From the NCBI GenBank assembly GCA_005518205.2, contig RFFC02000003.1:208527-272526 (forward strand): 64,000 nt of DNA. The letters are read 5' to 3'. Under the pieces are notes generated by a model, which worked only from the letters and a program-made list of their open reading frames with translations, was not told the origin of the DNA and made no database searches. Shown here piece by piece: positions 53,095-62,293 of this stretch (positions are counted from its first letter, which is position 1; each line of letters opens with the position of its first letter). The translations under genes were made by a program, and so were the position numbers. Origin of the DNA: Hormoscilla sp. GUM202 (lineage in GTDB: Bacteria; Cyanobacteriota; Cyanobacteriia; Cyanobacteriales; Desertifilaceae).

Positions 53095-53498
53095 TGAACA
53101 ATTTCCTCCCGACCTGAGTCAAATATAAGCAAACGCAAATGGAATTTTCTAATCACAAGTGTTCCGATAGCTTCCGAGAATATCTGTTCATAGATAGCTT
53201 TACGAATAGCTAAGTATAACCGATCTTCGCTTTTTGATTCTTCTAAAATAGTTCTATAAAGAAGATACTGGCCCAGACATTGCTGTAAGTCATAAATTTG
53301 AGAATGGCCTCGAAAAGTTTTAATTTCAACGACTATTTGTCGTTCGCCATTCTGGGCAACAATTATTTTTTTAGCGCCGAGATCGACGAATAACTCCCTC
53401 AATCCCCATTTTAACTTGAAAGGATCGTCGGTAATGGTCCAGCCATCTTTAGTTAGGGCGGTTTTGACCGTCTCGTGGTAGATGTCTTTGGCAGGCAT
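53082..53498 (-). CDS. XisH-family protein, cassette 2
   Basis: This 138-residue protein starts MPAKDIYHETVKTALTKDGW and has the same PD-(D/E)xK-like site (ELFVDLGAKKIIVAQ, QIVVEIKTFRGHSQIYDLQ). It matches cassette 1 well at the N-terminus and diverges in the second half (SEDRLYLAIRKAIYEQIFSE). Both cassettes run leftward, 148 bp apart, with a GGGCGGTGCCCACCCTAC repeat between. Confidence 0.9.
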   Translation of the reverse strand: MPAKDIYHETVKTALTKDGWTITDDPFKLKWGLRELFVDLGAKKIIVAQNGERQIVVEIKTFRGHSQIYDLQQCLGQYLLYRTILEESKSEDRLYLAIRKAIYEQIFSEAIGTLVIRKFHLRLLIFDSGREEIVQWIN

Positions 53499-53668
53499 TG
53501 CGGGTTTTAATCTATTATAATTTAAGATGATAGATTTGACTATGCACTTCTACGCTAATTGGAGGCAGGAGCCTCCGAAGGCCGTTCCTGGGAACGAGAG
53601 GAATTGCCTAAAAGCCCGCGCAGGCGGGCTAAGTTCAAGAATGTGCGATCGAGGGTGCGGAGATCGGG

Positions 53669-55579
53669 CTAGCTGCTAACAGCAGCCAGTTGCTTGCTAA
53701 AGAAAGCCGTCCGGACAATTTCGGCAATTTGAGGGGGTGTTAAACCCAAGTCGGCTTTTGATTGATCGGGTTGAGCATGATCGACTAAGATATCGGGTAC
53801 GCCCAGGCGCTTGATGGGCACAACCACATCCAGATCGAGCAACATTTCGGCCACGCCAGAACCAAAACCACCCATAACACAGCCTTCTTCTAAAGTCACG
53901 ACTCGTCCGATCTGCTGGGCTAAAGGTGCAATTAATTCTGCATCCAGAGGTTTAGCAAAGCGGGCATTAATTACAGTTGCTTGGATATTATGTTCGCTGA
54001 GAATTTCCGCCACTTGTAGGGCCGGATGGACCATAGAACCGTAAGCAACTAGCAAGACATCGTCACCCTGGCTGAGAATTTCGCCCTTACCAATAAGTAG
54101 GGGTTCCCAACCTTCCTCCATCAAGGGGACGCCGTACCCATTACCGCGAGGATAGCGCATGGCAATGGGACCATCGGTGTAGTTGATGCCAGTCACCACC
54201 ATCCGTTGCAGTTCCCCTTCATCCTTGGGTGCCATCAGCACCATGTTGGGCAGACAGCGCAGATAGGCGATATCATACATGCCTTGATGGGTGGGACCGT
54301 CCGCACCGACAATTCCCGCCCGATCGAGGCAGAAGAAGACAGGCAGCTTTTGAATGCAGATATCGTGAACGATCTGGTCGTAGGCCCGTTGCAGGAAGGT
54401 AGAGTAGATAGCAGCAACCGGGCGCATCCCTTCACAGGCTAACCCAGCAGCGAGGGTAACTGCATGTTGTTCGGCAATACCCACATCAATATATTGCTTG
54501 GGCAGTTTTTCCTGCAGTTTGGTTAAACCCGTTCCCGTTGCCATTGCTGCGGTAATCCCGACGATCTGGGGATTATTCTCTGCCAAGGTGATCAGGGTAT
54601 GGGCAAAGACCTTCGAGTAAGAGGGGGGTTTGGGTTTGCTAGAAGGAATGGCCTTGCCAGTGGCCAGGTTAAAGGGACTTTGGGCATGGTAACCGACTTG
54701 GTCTTTTTCCGCGATCGCATAGCCCTTGCCCTTGGTGGTGGACACGTGAACCAGAACTGGTCCGGGAATTTTATGGGCATGTTGGAAAGTAGCGATCAAA
54801 TCTTCCAGGTCGTGACCGTCTACCGGTCCCATATAGGTAAAGCCCAGTTCTTCAATCACGGCCCCTACCTTAGGCACCGCCAGACGTTTCATCCCTTCCT
54901 TGACCCGTTCCATTTCCGGAGTAAAGGTCTCGCCCAGGAAGGGCAGCTGCTTGAACTGTTCTTGCAGGTTATCCTTGAGGAACTGCACCGGATCTGACAG
55001 GCGCATTTTATTCAGATAGCGGGATATGGCCCCGACATTGGGGGAGATGGACATTTCATTGTCGTTGAGCACCACCAGCAGGTTAGTATGGGGCAAATGT
55101 CCGGCATGGTTAATGGCTTCCAAGGCCATGCCCCCCGTGAGGGCCCCATCCCCAATGACGGCCACCGTCTTGAAGTTGTCCCCTTTCAGGTCCCGGGCGA
55201 TCGCCATTCCCAAGGCAGCGGATATGCTAGTAGAAGCATGGCCTGCGCCAAAATGGTCGAACTTGCTTTCGCAGCGCTTGAGATAGCCAGCGATGCCATC
55301 TTTTTGTCGTAAAGTACCGAAGCGGTTGTACCGTCCTGTTATCATCTTATGAGGATAAGCTTGGTGACCCACATCCCAAATCACCTTGTCGCGATCGAGG
55401 TCCAGGGTTTGGTAAAGGGCCAGGGTAAGTTCCACCACTCCCAACCCCGGACCCAGATGACCGCCACTGGTTGCCACGGTTTGCAGATGCTTTTCCCGAA
55501 TTTGCCGGGCAATTTGTTCCAGTTGATGAATTGACAGACCGTGCAATTGGTTGGGATGGGTCAGTTCGCTCAAATGCAT
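53669..55579 (-). CDS. dxs: 1-deoxy-D-xylulose-5-phosphate synthase
   Basis: This 636-residue thiamine-diphosphate enzyme catalyses the first step of the MEP isoprenoid pathway, supplying carotenoids, phytol and quinones. The ThDP motif [18 protein letters not shown]...NDN is at about residues 152-180. The transketolase-like middle has [20 protein letters not shown] and the catalytic Glu region [17 protein letters not shown]. The C-terminal domain ends with [19 protein letters not shown]. Full length, with the standard start [20 protein letters not shown]. Confidence 0.97.
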   Translation of the reverse strand: MHLSELTHPNQLHGLSIHQLEQIARQIREKHLQTVATSGGHLGPGLGVVELTLALYQTLDLDRDKVIWDVGHQAYPHKMITGRYNRFGTLRQKDGIAGYLKRCESKFDHFGAGHASTSISAALGMAIARDLKGDNFKTVAVIGDGALTGGMALEAINHAGHLPHTNLLVVLNDNEMSISPNVGAISRYLNKMRLSDPVQFLKDNLQEQFKQLPFLGETFTPEMERVKEGMKRLAVPKVGAVIEELGFTYMGPVDGHDLEDLIATFQHAHKIPGPVLVHVSTTKGKGYAIAEKDQVGYHAQSPFNLATGKAIPSSKPKPPSYSKVFAHTLITLAENNPQIVGITAAMATGTGLTKLQEKLPKQYIDVGIAEQHAVTLAAGLACEGMRPVAAIYSTFLQRAYDQIVHDICIQKLPVFFCLDRAGIVGADGPTHQGMYDIAYLRCLPNMVLMAPKDEGELQRMVVTGINYTDGPIAMRYPRGNGYGVPLMEEGWEPLLIGKGEILSQGDDVLLVAYGSMVHPALQVAEILSEHNIQATVINARFAKPLDAELIAPLAQQIGRVVTLEEGCVMGGFGSGVAEMLLDLDVVVPIKRLGVPDILVDHAQPDQSKADLGLTPPQIAEIVRTAFFSKQLAAVSS

Positions 55580-55639
55580 AGATAGATACCTTGCGCTCGT
55601 CTAAGAAGATTTTTCTTACCTTATTAACTGTAGGTTATA

Positions 55640-56302
55640 ATGTCCACCTATAAATCCCTGTCGAAATTAAGAAAATCTAAGAAAATCTTCTCACCCACCA
55701 TGAAAGTTGTCAGGAGTAATTCAGCTATGAGTTTTCGCCCCGCTATGGCGATCGCCCTTTCGACGATTGCCAGTTCGATCGCCATGACCCTGCCAGTGCA
55801 ACCAGCTGCCGCCACCACCCGAGATTATCGGTACTGCGCCTCTCAGCTGCAAGAACTAGGTATTTCTGCTCAAGAGACAGCCGACGCCTGTTCGGCCACA
55901 CTCAAACCAAGGGACTTAACCAAATGCGTCGTCAATATTGCGAGGAATACAGAGATCGCCGCTTTTGACGCCCTGATCGGATGCCGTCAGAGCCGCAGGC
56001 CAATAGAATTAGGCACCTGTATAGTTGATATTAGCACCATTACAGGGTCGGAATTTCCCCAAAATATTCTCGATAACTGCCGCCGATCGCTCTTACCCCT
56101 AAAATATTCTGAATGTGTGGTAGGTTTGAGTCTCGAGACATACCTGCCCAGCAACCAAGTGATGAGTAATTGCCTTGATGGGCGCGATCGGCCCCGTGAT
56201 TTCTATCCCCTGTTGAGCACGCCACAGCCAGTAGCACCACCGCGTCGCACCCCAGGGGCACCTCCTCCCTTACCTCCAGTTCCAGGCACTCCTCAACCTT
56301 AG
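55640..56302 (+). CDS. Secreted Cys-repeat protein, cyanobacterial
   Basis: This up to 220-residue protein has a signal-like segment (AMAIALSTIASSIAMTLPVQ, cleavage near PAAA). Three repeats of a ~35-residue unit with two conserved Cys follow (YCASQLQELGISAQETADAC, KCVVNIARNTEIAAFDALIG, ECVVGLSLETYLPSNQVMSN). The Pro-rich tail (APPRRTPGAPPPLPPVPGTP) may lie in the periplasm or bind the cell wall. Real starts could be ATG at 55700 or 55727 rather than 55640. It is divergent from dxs. The function is unknown. Confidence 0.7.
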   Translation: MSTYKSLSKLRKSKKIFSPTMKVVRSNSAMSFRPAMAIALSTIASSIAMTLPVQPAAATTRDYRYCASQLQELGISAQETADACSATLKPRDLTKCVVNIARNTEIAAFDALIGCRQSRRPIELGTCIVDISTITGSEFPQNILDNCRRSLLPLKYSECVVGLSLETYLPSNQVMSNCLDGRDRPRDFYPLLSTPQPVAPPRRTPGAPPPLPPVPGTPQP

Positions 56303-56510
56303 CTCATTGTTAATGGTTAATGGTTCATTGTTTCATTGGAGTGCATCTCAATACACGGTGAAGCCTATGGCTGGCGCCACGCTGCGCGAACGGAGAGTAA
56401 ATCTTTACCTTGAATATGTGAGTTACTCGCCCCTTCACCCCCTTACTACCATATTTAATAAAGCGATCGCGGATGCGATCGCATTGCAGTAATAAGAGTA
56501 AAGAGAATCG

Positions 56511-57356
56511 ATGAACTTTGACACTATCCAAGAACTAACTGAAACTTTTGAAGACCATGCCCAGCAGACTGAAAACGGGGTTGAGTATTGGCGAGCACGC
56601 GACCTCCAGTACCTTTTGGGTTATACGGAGTGGCGTAATTTTACTGCCGTGGTTACGAAAGCAAAAACTGCCTGTGAGGTGTCCGGTCACACTGTCGCAG
56701 ACCATTTTGTTGACGTTAACAAAATGGTCAAACTAGGCTCTGGAAGCCAGCGAAAGGTTGATGACATTATGCTGACCCGCTATGCTTGCTATCTGATTGC
56801 TCAGAATGGCGACCCGAGAAAAGAGGAAATCGCTTTCGCTCAGACATACTTTGCGATCCAGACCCGACGGGCGGAGTTAATCGAACAGCGGATACTAGAA
56901 GCAGAACGGGTTTCAGCCCGGAAGAAGCTATCAGCAACGGAGGCGGAGCTTTCTAAAGTAATCTACGAGCAGACAGGGGGGAATCAAAATTTTGCACCGA
57001 TCCGCAGCAAGGGCGATCGGGCGCTGTTTGGTAAATCTACTCAAGCGATGAAAGCCCAGTGGAAGGTACCAGATAAGCGACCCTTGGCAGATTTTGCGCC
57101 TACGATTATTTTGAAAGCAAAGGACTTTGCAACCGAAATTACAATTTTTAATTCTCGGGAGAATAGACTTGCTACGAAGGAAGCGATATCGTCGGAGCAT
57201 ATTACCAACAATGAGGCGGTGCGTGCAACGTTATTAGAGCGGGGTATCCGACCAGAGTCGCTACCTCCAGCAGAAGATGTGAAGAAGGTAGAACGTCGTT
57301 TAACTTCGGATAAAAAAAAGTCTTTGAAAAATCCTGAAACTTTGGATGTTAATTAA
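56511..57356 (+). CDS. dinD: DNA damage-inducible protein D
   Basis: This 281-residue DinD-like protein has an N-terminal BRO-like domain (GVEYWRARDLQYLLGYTEWR, DIMLTRYACYLIAQNGDPRK) and a helical C-terminal part (GDRALFGKSTQAMKAQWKVP, FATEITIFNSRENRLATKEA). In Escherichia coli DinD is SOS-induced and modulates RecA filaments. A HIP1-like double site (GCGATCGCGGATGCGATCGC) lies 30 bp upstream. No LexA box was identified. Confidence 0.85.
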   Translation: MNFDTIQELTETFEDHAQQTENGVEYWRARDLQYLLGYTEWRNFTAVVTKAKTACEVSGHTVADHFVDVNKMVKLGSGSQRKVDDIMLTRYACYLIAQNGDPRKEEIAFAQTYFAIQTRRAELIEQRILEAERVSARKKLSATEAELSKVIYEQTGGNQNFAPIRSKGDRALFGKSTQAMKAQWKVPDKRPLADFAPTIILKAKDFATEITIFNSRENRLATKEAISSEHITNNEAVRATLLERGIRPESLPPAEDVKKVERRLTSDKKKSLKNPETLDVN

Positions 57357-57508
57357 TAGTTTTCTCTCGATATGAGTGCCTTGTTTTGATCCTTGATTGT
57401 GTAGTCTAACAATAGGGTAGAAAATTGTCAACATTTTTATAATATGACAAATATACTAAGAGAGCATTTCCAGATGTTGGCACGGTACAACCGCCTGGCA
57501 AATCTAAT

Positions 57509-58383
57509 TTAGTAGGAAATCTCTTGGCGATCGCCGAAAAACTTGCCACTCAGTTCTGGTCCAGCTTCCGTGGCTAACCAAATGGCTGTATCTGCCCCTT
57601 CTTCAGGCGATCGGGTAGCCGCCACACCACCCATATCCGTCCGTACCCAACCCGGACACATGGCATAAACCGCAAGGCCTTGCGATCGCAGGGTATCTGC
57701 TAACATAATAGTAGTGCCATTGAGGGCAAGTTTGGACAAACCATAAGCTGCTGGTACGCTAGCAGACAAACTGTCTAACTGACCGTATTTGCTGGAAATA
57801 TTAATAATGCGCGCTGCGGGGGCTTTTGCGAGTAGGGGGAGAAAAGCTTGGGTAACACTCACTGCACCAAAAGCATTAGTATGCATCGTCAGATCCAACA
57901 TATCGCGAGAAATGTTGAGCAAGTTGAGTCCCCGATCGGGTAAAATGCCAGCATTATTGATCGGCACATCCAGGCGATCGCATGACCGAGTTAAAGCCTG
58001 TGCGGCCAGGAAAATACTCCGATCGTCAGGGGAGCATCTCACTTTTGCATTTTGGCATTAAATTATGCTAATTGCGAATGGAGAATTGCGAATGGAGAAT
58101 GGAAAATAGCCCAGATCTCGATTCTCAATTCTCAATTCTCAATTCTCAATTCTCAAGAAGCAAAACTGGGATGCACCCGATCGTCAGTAACATCAAGTTG
58201 CATCGCTGCAATGCGCGAGTCAGGGGATTTTAACTGGGCCGCTGCCTCTTTGCCTTTGCCGAGCGATCGGGCTGCTATAATCACGTCAAAGCCTAAATTT
58301 ATTAATCCTTTACAGATCGCAAAACCGATGCCTTTATTGCCACCTGTAACTAGATCTGTTTTTCCCTTAAATTCTGCATTCAT
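57509..58383 (-). pseudogene. SDR oxidoreductase split by a MITE
   Basis: The 5' part (58383-58188) reads MNAEFKGKTDLVTGGNKGIG, with the TGxxxGxG cofactor site, up to LDVTD. The 3' part (58029-57509) resumes DRSIFLAAQAL and carries INNAGIL, RIINISS and the catalytic YGLSKLAL. Removing 158 bp (MITE plus one 9-bp target copy) joins them in one frame of 238 residues. Before the insertion this was a complete short-chain dehydrogenase close to carbonyl reductase-like SDRs. It is now interrupted and would end RVHPSFAS. Confidence 0.92.
58030..58178. mobile_element. 149-bp MITE with 9-bp target duplication
   Basis: The terminal inverted repeats are GGGAGCATCTCACTTTTGC (58030-58048) and the inverse of GGGTGCATCCCAGTTTTGC (ending 58178). 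The direct repeat GATCGTCAG flanks it (58021-58029 and 58179-58187). The interior has GAATGGAGAATTGC-type units and five TTCTCAA heptamers; no coding capacity. End-like sequences also occur at 5455, 29079 and 40849, so it is a dispersed family. The transposase that moved it is not in the window. Confidence 0.9.
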
Positions 58384-58508
58384 ACTCAATCTCCTGATTT
58401 TCAAAGCGATCGCTACTCTTATTATACCATATAGCAAGACTTTTTTATTATCAAGTTCATTCCCTGCCAGCCAGAAACCGGGTTTCTTAACATCTGATGA
58501 TAATGGTA

Positions 58509-59552
58509 TTATTTTCTGGGGTTATCAATCAGTTTCAGCGACCCCCCAAAGGCAAAATCCTGCACCATCGAACTTTTAAAGAAATCATGGGGAAATCCCA
58601 AGGATACCGCACTGACTTCATCCAAACGCTGCATTTGTTCTGGAGTTAACTCGAACTCCAAGCAGGCAATATTTTCCTCTACCTGCTTGACCTTGCGAGA
58701 TCCGATAATCGGAATAATTTCGCCTTTTTGCCGCAACCAGTTCAATGCTATTTGGGAAGGTACCCGTCCGATCTCTGCTGCTATCTTAACTACTTCTGCC
58801 GCAATTGTCAAGTCCCGATCGCTTACTTCCATCCCTTCCAGACTTTCTAATCGCTTGGACTCAGAAGCGGCAGTTTCTTGAGGATTTTTATTGTATTTAC
58901 CTGTCAAAACCCCACCGCCTAGGGGACTCCAAGCGGTCACGCCAATTTCAAAGGCACTTGCCATCGGTAACAAGTCTCGTTCCGGAGTACGTTCTCGCAA
59001 GGAATATTCAATTTGCAAGCCGATAAAAGATGTCCAACCTCGCAGACTGGCGATCGTATTTGCTTGGGAAATAATCCAAGCAGGAGTATCGGAAATGCCG
59101 ATGTAAAGCACTTTACCTGCGCGGACTAAATCGTCAAACGATCGCATGACTTCTTCCACGGGGGTAGTAAAATCCCAAGCGTGCAACCACAGCAAGTCGA
59201 TATAGTCCACTTGCAGGCGTTTCAAGCTAGCTTCCACTGCTTGTACCATATTTTTGCGATGGTTTCCGCCAGCATTCACTTCCCCATTGCCCGTATTGAG
59301 ACTGTATTTGGTGGCCACAACCCATTTGGCGCGATCGGCGGCAATAAAGTCCCCAAGATATTTTTCGCTCGTACCATTAGTATAAAGGTTAGCGGTATCG
59401 ATAAAATTACCGCCCGCCTGAGCAAAAGCATCAAATACTTTGCGACTTTCCTCATAGTCAGAACCCCAACCCCAGTCTTCTCCAAAGGTCATCGTCCCGA
59501 GACAGAGTTCCGATACGCGCAGTCCGCTTTTCCCCAATAATTTGTAACGCAT
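58509..59552 (-). CDS. Aldo/keto reductase
   Basis: A 347-residue NADPH-dependent oxidoreductase with a TIM-barrel fold. The catalytic tetrad can be read: Asp and Tyr in FIDTANLYTNGTSE, Lys in WVVATKYSLN, His in DLLWLHAWD. Cofactor-binding SLRER and IPIIGSRKVKQVEENIACLE are present. The ATG at 59552 (MRYKLLGKSGLRVSELCLGT) fits the family; the frame's upstream extension lies in a 35-bp repeat. The substrate is unknown. Confidence 0.93.
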   Translation of the reverse strand: MRYKLLGKSGLRVSELCLGTMTFGEDWGWGSDYEESRKVFDAFAQAGGNFIDTANLYTNGTSEKYLGDFIAADRAKWVVATKYSLNTGNGEVNAGGNHRKNMVQAVEASLKRLQVDYIDLLWLHAWDFTTPVEEVMRSFDDLVRAGKVLYIGISDTPAWIISQANTIASLRGWTSFIGLQIEYSLRERTPERDLLPMASAFEIGVTAWSPLGGGVLTGKYNKNPQETAASESKRLESLEGMEVSDRDLTIAAEVVKIAAEIGRVPSQIALNWLRQKGEIIPIIGSRKVKQVEENIACLEFELTPEQMQRLDEVSAVSLGFPHDFFKSSMVQDFAFGGSLKLIDNPRK

Positions 59553-59573
59553 TGTTGTTTTTCCTCTAAGTTG

Positions 59574-59669
59574 CGTAGGGCGGGCGTCTCGCCTGCCCTG
59601 GTCCAAAACGTAGGGCGGGCGTCTCGCCTGCCCTGGTCCAAAACGTAGGGCGGGCGTCTCGCCTGCCCG
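59574..59669. repeat. 35-bp tandem repeat, nearly three units
   Basis: CGTAGGGCGGGCGTCTCGCC followed by TGCCCTGGTCCAAAA, repeated at 59574, 59609 and 59644 (last unit partial). Each unit contains the GGGCGGGCG/CGCCTGCCC palindrome common as an interspersed REP-like element in cyanobacteria. It lies directly before the aldo/keto reductase start. Confidence 0.9.
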
Positions 59670-60073
59670 TCAGTTGTCAGTAGACACTATCCCCGAAATA
59701 CTCTTGAAATCAAAATGTTATAAAAACTTGCATTTTGGGGTATGAGATCATTTTCGTACATTATAATGATATTAGTCGGTTTTAACTCATATCTTGCACC
59801 ATTCGCAACTAGAGGCGGAGCCTCAAGAGCGCGTTCCCCGGCGGAGCCAGGGAACGAGGGGAAAAGGCTTTCTCTATAACTATAAGGATTTTAGTCGGTT
59901 TTCAACCGACTTGGCGCCTCGAAACCTGGCTCCCGCCTGGGAACGCAGGGGTTTGAACCCACGGCGGGCCATGAGGCTAATCGAACGCCAAAAAAGATTA
60001 CAGCGTTTCTCATAGTCATGAGGTACAGCATCCAGGGATGAAAGTGATATCAATGCTTTCACTGTACCTCACA
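59670..60073. other. Intergenic region, no gene recognised
   Basis: It contains GGAACGAGGGG and GGCGGAGCC-type repeats, and the inverted pair TAGTCGGTTTTCAACCGAC (59892-59910). A short segment with a GTTCAAACCCC-like loop was tested as a tRNA on the reverse strand and failed. Confidence 0.6.
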
Positions 60074-62242
60074 TTATTGAGAAGTGCTATATACAGATAA
60101 ATTTTCCTGAGAAAAAAGTACGGCGGCATTCACCAAACCCAACAAGGGACCAGTTTGATCCTGTCCGTTCGTGGCCAGATCGCTGTGACAAAGATACAGG
60201 CGATCGTCCACTCGGGCCAGCAAATCCTGCAAAATTCGCGGCAACCGCTTTTCATCCGCTTCGGTCTCGTCTTCTGATGTCCAAGGGCGTCCTAATCTAT
60301 CTTGGAGAAACAAAGGCGCAGCAAATAAGGTAGCCGCACCGCCCTTGAGCCAGAGGGGCGAACTAGCATCGATCCAAAAATGCCATTGATGCCGGCGACG
60401 AGTCGATCGATACTGGAAGATATTGGTCAGAGTCACAGCACGACTTTGGGGCCCCATCGGACGCACGGGGAAAGGATTGGCAGTCACAGTCCCCTGACGC
60501 AGCAGCTGAATAAATCTGCCCACAATCTGACGATCGCCGGGCTTGGTTTGTTCGTACCATGAGTCTTTCATCCGGGCAGCAACTTCCCAGTAATGCTGGG
60601 CCGTTTCCATCAATTCCCGAATGGCTGCTATTTGATCGTAGGGGAGGTTGCTACCTTTCCACAAAAATTGCTGAATGGCTCGATCGAGAAAGACGATCGG
60701 ACTGGGAACCAGGCGACCTAAAAGCTGTTGCTGTTGAATCTCGATCCACTCCAAAATCTGATTATAAGTCTCCGTTGCTCGATGTCCTAATCGGTCCCAG
60801 CGGGGGAAGGAGTCCACTGGTAATAGACGGGGACGATCGGGGTCTGGGGCATAGCAATAGTCTGCCAGTAAACCCGCTCGGACTGGGTCAATTCTGGTCA
60901 TGGCCAGCAGAGGTGGATGGGAATCAGCGATCGGTTCTTGACTGAGGACCACCAGCATTTCCGCCACGGCATCCCGGTCTAACAGCCGTCCCCATCCCGG
61001 ATACACTAGAGCTAGGAGGGTGAGTAAGGCGCGAATCAGGGGTGAAGCAGTCAGGGGTCGTTGATCGTTGAGCAATTCGATGGCAATTCCGGCTTTGGTG
61101 AGGATTTCGGTCAGGGTATAGCGGGCGATCGCGTCCACCCCTGGTAGAATAACGGCAATATCCTCTGGTTGCACCTGGCCCTGCTGTACTCCGTGAATAA
61201 TCGCCTCGGCAGTTTGCCGCAAGAGCTGCGATCGGGATATAGTTTGAATGGACTGCACGGTCGCAGCAGGCAAGGTGACGGCGGGTGCAAACCCCCCACC
61301 CACCAACTCCATGCACCCAGCACTCAATTGGGGTGCCAAACCGCTGACAGGTGCCGATGCCAGGTTTTCCACTTGACAGCGTGAGGCCAGATCCTCCATA
61401 TATAGGGGGTCGGCACCCAAACCCTGTCGGATCCCCCCGGTGGGATTATAAGTAAAGACCCCTACCGCCCCCTCCGCGAGCAGGAATTCAAATAGCCTCC
61501 GGGCGATCGCGGGATACTCGTCCACATCATCTGCTAGCAGCAAACGGTAGCGGTTTGTTAAATACTGCTGATAAGTGCGATCGCTCAATAGGTGACGCCA
61601 ATAGAGTTCGGAAACGATCCCGTAGGTGAGGAAACCCCGAGAAAGGCACCAACTGCGCCAGCGGATGAGCAACTCTCCCATAGATTGCCAGAGTTGAGGA
61701 CCACCGGGGAAATCCACCAATCCCTGTTCTAGAATAATGGGAATATCCGATAATGACGTCCCACTCACGGCGGCCAGGGAAAGCAAGTCCAGAGTGCGGC
61801 GCACCATACGATACTCGCTCACCCCCTCCATCCGCAAAATTCCCGAGTCCAACTCCGGACGCCATAGCTGGGTCGCCAATTCCTGCTCGGTTTCCGGGCG
61901 CAGGCGCACCGGAAATTGGGCCTTCAGTTGCAGGCGATCGATCAACAGAGGCCAGAATAACTGCACTTGCTCCAGAAAAAACCCCAGGGGAGTCTTGGCA
62001 TGAACTGGATACCTTCCCTCCGTGACCTGGACCATGCGATCGGCCAAATCGATCCTGTTATCTCCAATGGCCGCCAACGCCAACACCGCCGTATACTGGG
62101 ACTGTTGCTGCCAGGATGCCAGCAACAGGCGCAACTTCTCCACCAGGCGAGTTGTCTTGCCACTGCGGCTATAGCCTGTAATCCAAACTGAATCAGTAGA
62201 CACGATCGTCCCAGTCGCTAATTTTTTGCTATTATTATCCAT
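60074..62242 (-). CDS. AddB/UvrD-like recombination protein, cyanobacterial
   Basis: A 722-residue protein with a P-loop near the N-terminus (VWITGYSRSGKTTRLVEKLR) and helicase-like motifs LLADDVDEYPAIARRLFEFL, VQPEDIAVILPGVDAIARYT and LLNDQRPLTASPLIRALLTL. These resemble AddB/RecC-type or UvrD-like proteins, but no nuclease domain or Fe-S cysteines were seen at the C-terminus. From memory similar proteins are annotated as recombinase family in cyanobacteria. It probably acts in DNA repair. ATG at 62242 (MDNNSKKLATG) preferred; pcxA is divergent, 51 bp away. Confidence 0.7.
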   Translation of the reverse strand: MDNNSKKLATGTIVSTDSVWITGYSRSGKTTRLVEKLRLLLASWQQQSQYTAVLALAAIGDNRIDLADRMVQVTEGRYPVHAKTPLGFFLEQVQLFWPLLIDRLQLKAQFPVRLRPETEQELATQLWRPELDSGILRMEGVSEYRMVRRTLDLLSLAAVSGTSLSDIPIILEQGLVDFPGGPQLWQSMGELLIRWRSWCLSRGFLTYGIVSELYWRHLLSDRTYQQYLTNRYRLLLADDVDEYPAIARRLFEFLLAEGAVGVFTYNPTGGIRQGLGADPLYMEDLASRCQVENLASAPVSGLAPQLSAGCMELVGGGFAPAVTLPAATVQSIQTISRSQLLRQTAEAIIHGVQQGQVQPEDIAVILPGVDAIARYTLTEILTKAGIAIELLNDQRPLTASPLIRALLTLLALVYPGWGRLLDRDAVAEMLVVLSQEPIADSHPPLLAMTRIDPVRAGLLADYCYAPDPDRPRLLPVDSFPRWDRLGHRATETYNQILEWIEIQQQQLLGRLVPSPIVFLDRAIQQFLWKGSNLPYDQIAAIRELMETAQHYWEVAARMKDSWYEQTKPGDRQIVGRFIQLLRQGTVTANPFPVRPMGPQSRAVTLTNIFQYRSTRRRHQWHFWIDASSPLWLKGGAATLFAAPLFLQDRLGRPWTSEDETEADEKRLPRILQDLLARVDDRLYLCHSDLATNGQDQTGPLLGLVNAAVLFSQENLSVYSTSQ

Positions 62243-62293
62243 TGTAATCTCAATATACAACCAGATAGCAATTCGCCAAAGTGCAATTTTCCC

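Noticed and set aside
59892..60010. Possible tRNA on the reverse strand (GGGTTCAAACCCC-like T-loop)
   Set aside because: No matching acceptor stem, D-arm or anticodon stem could be paired around it, and the surrounding bases belong to dispersed repeats.
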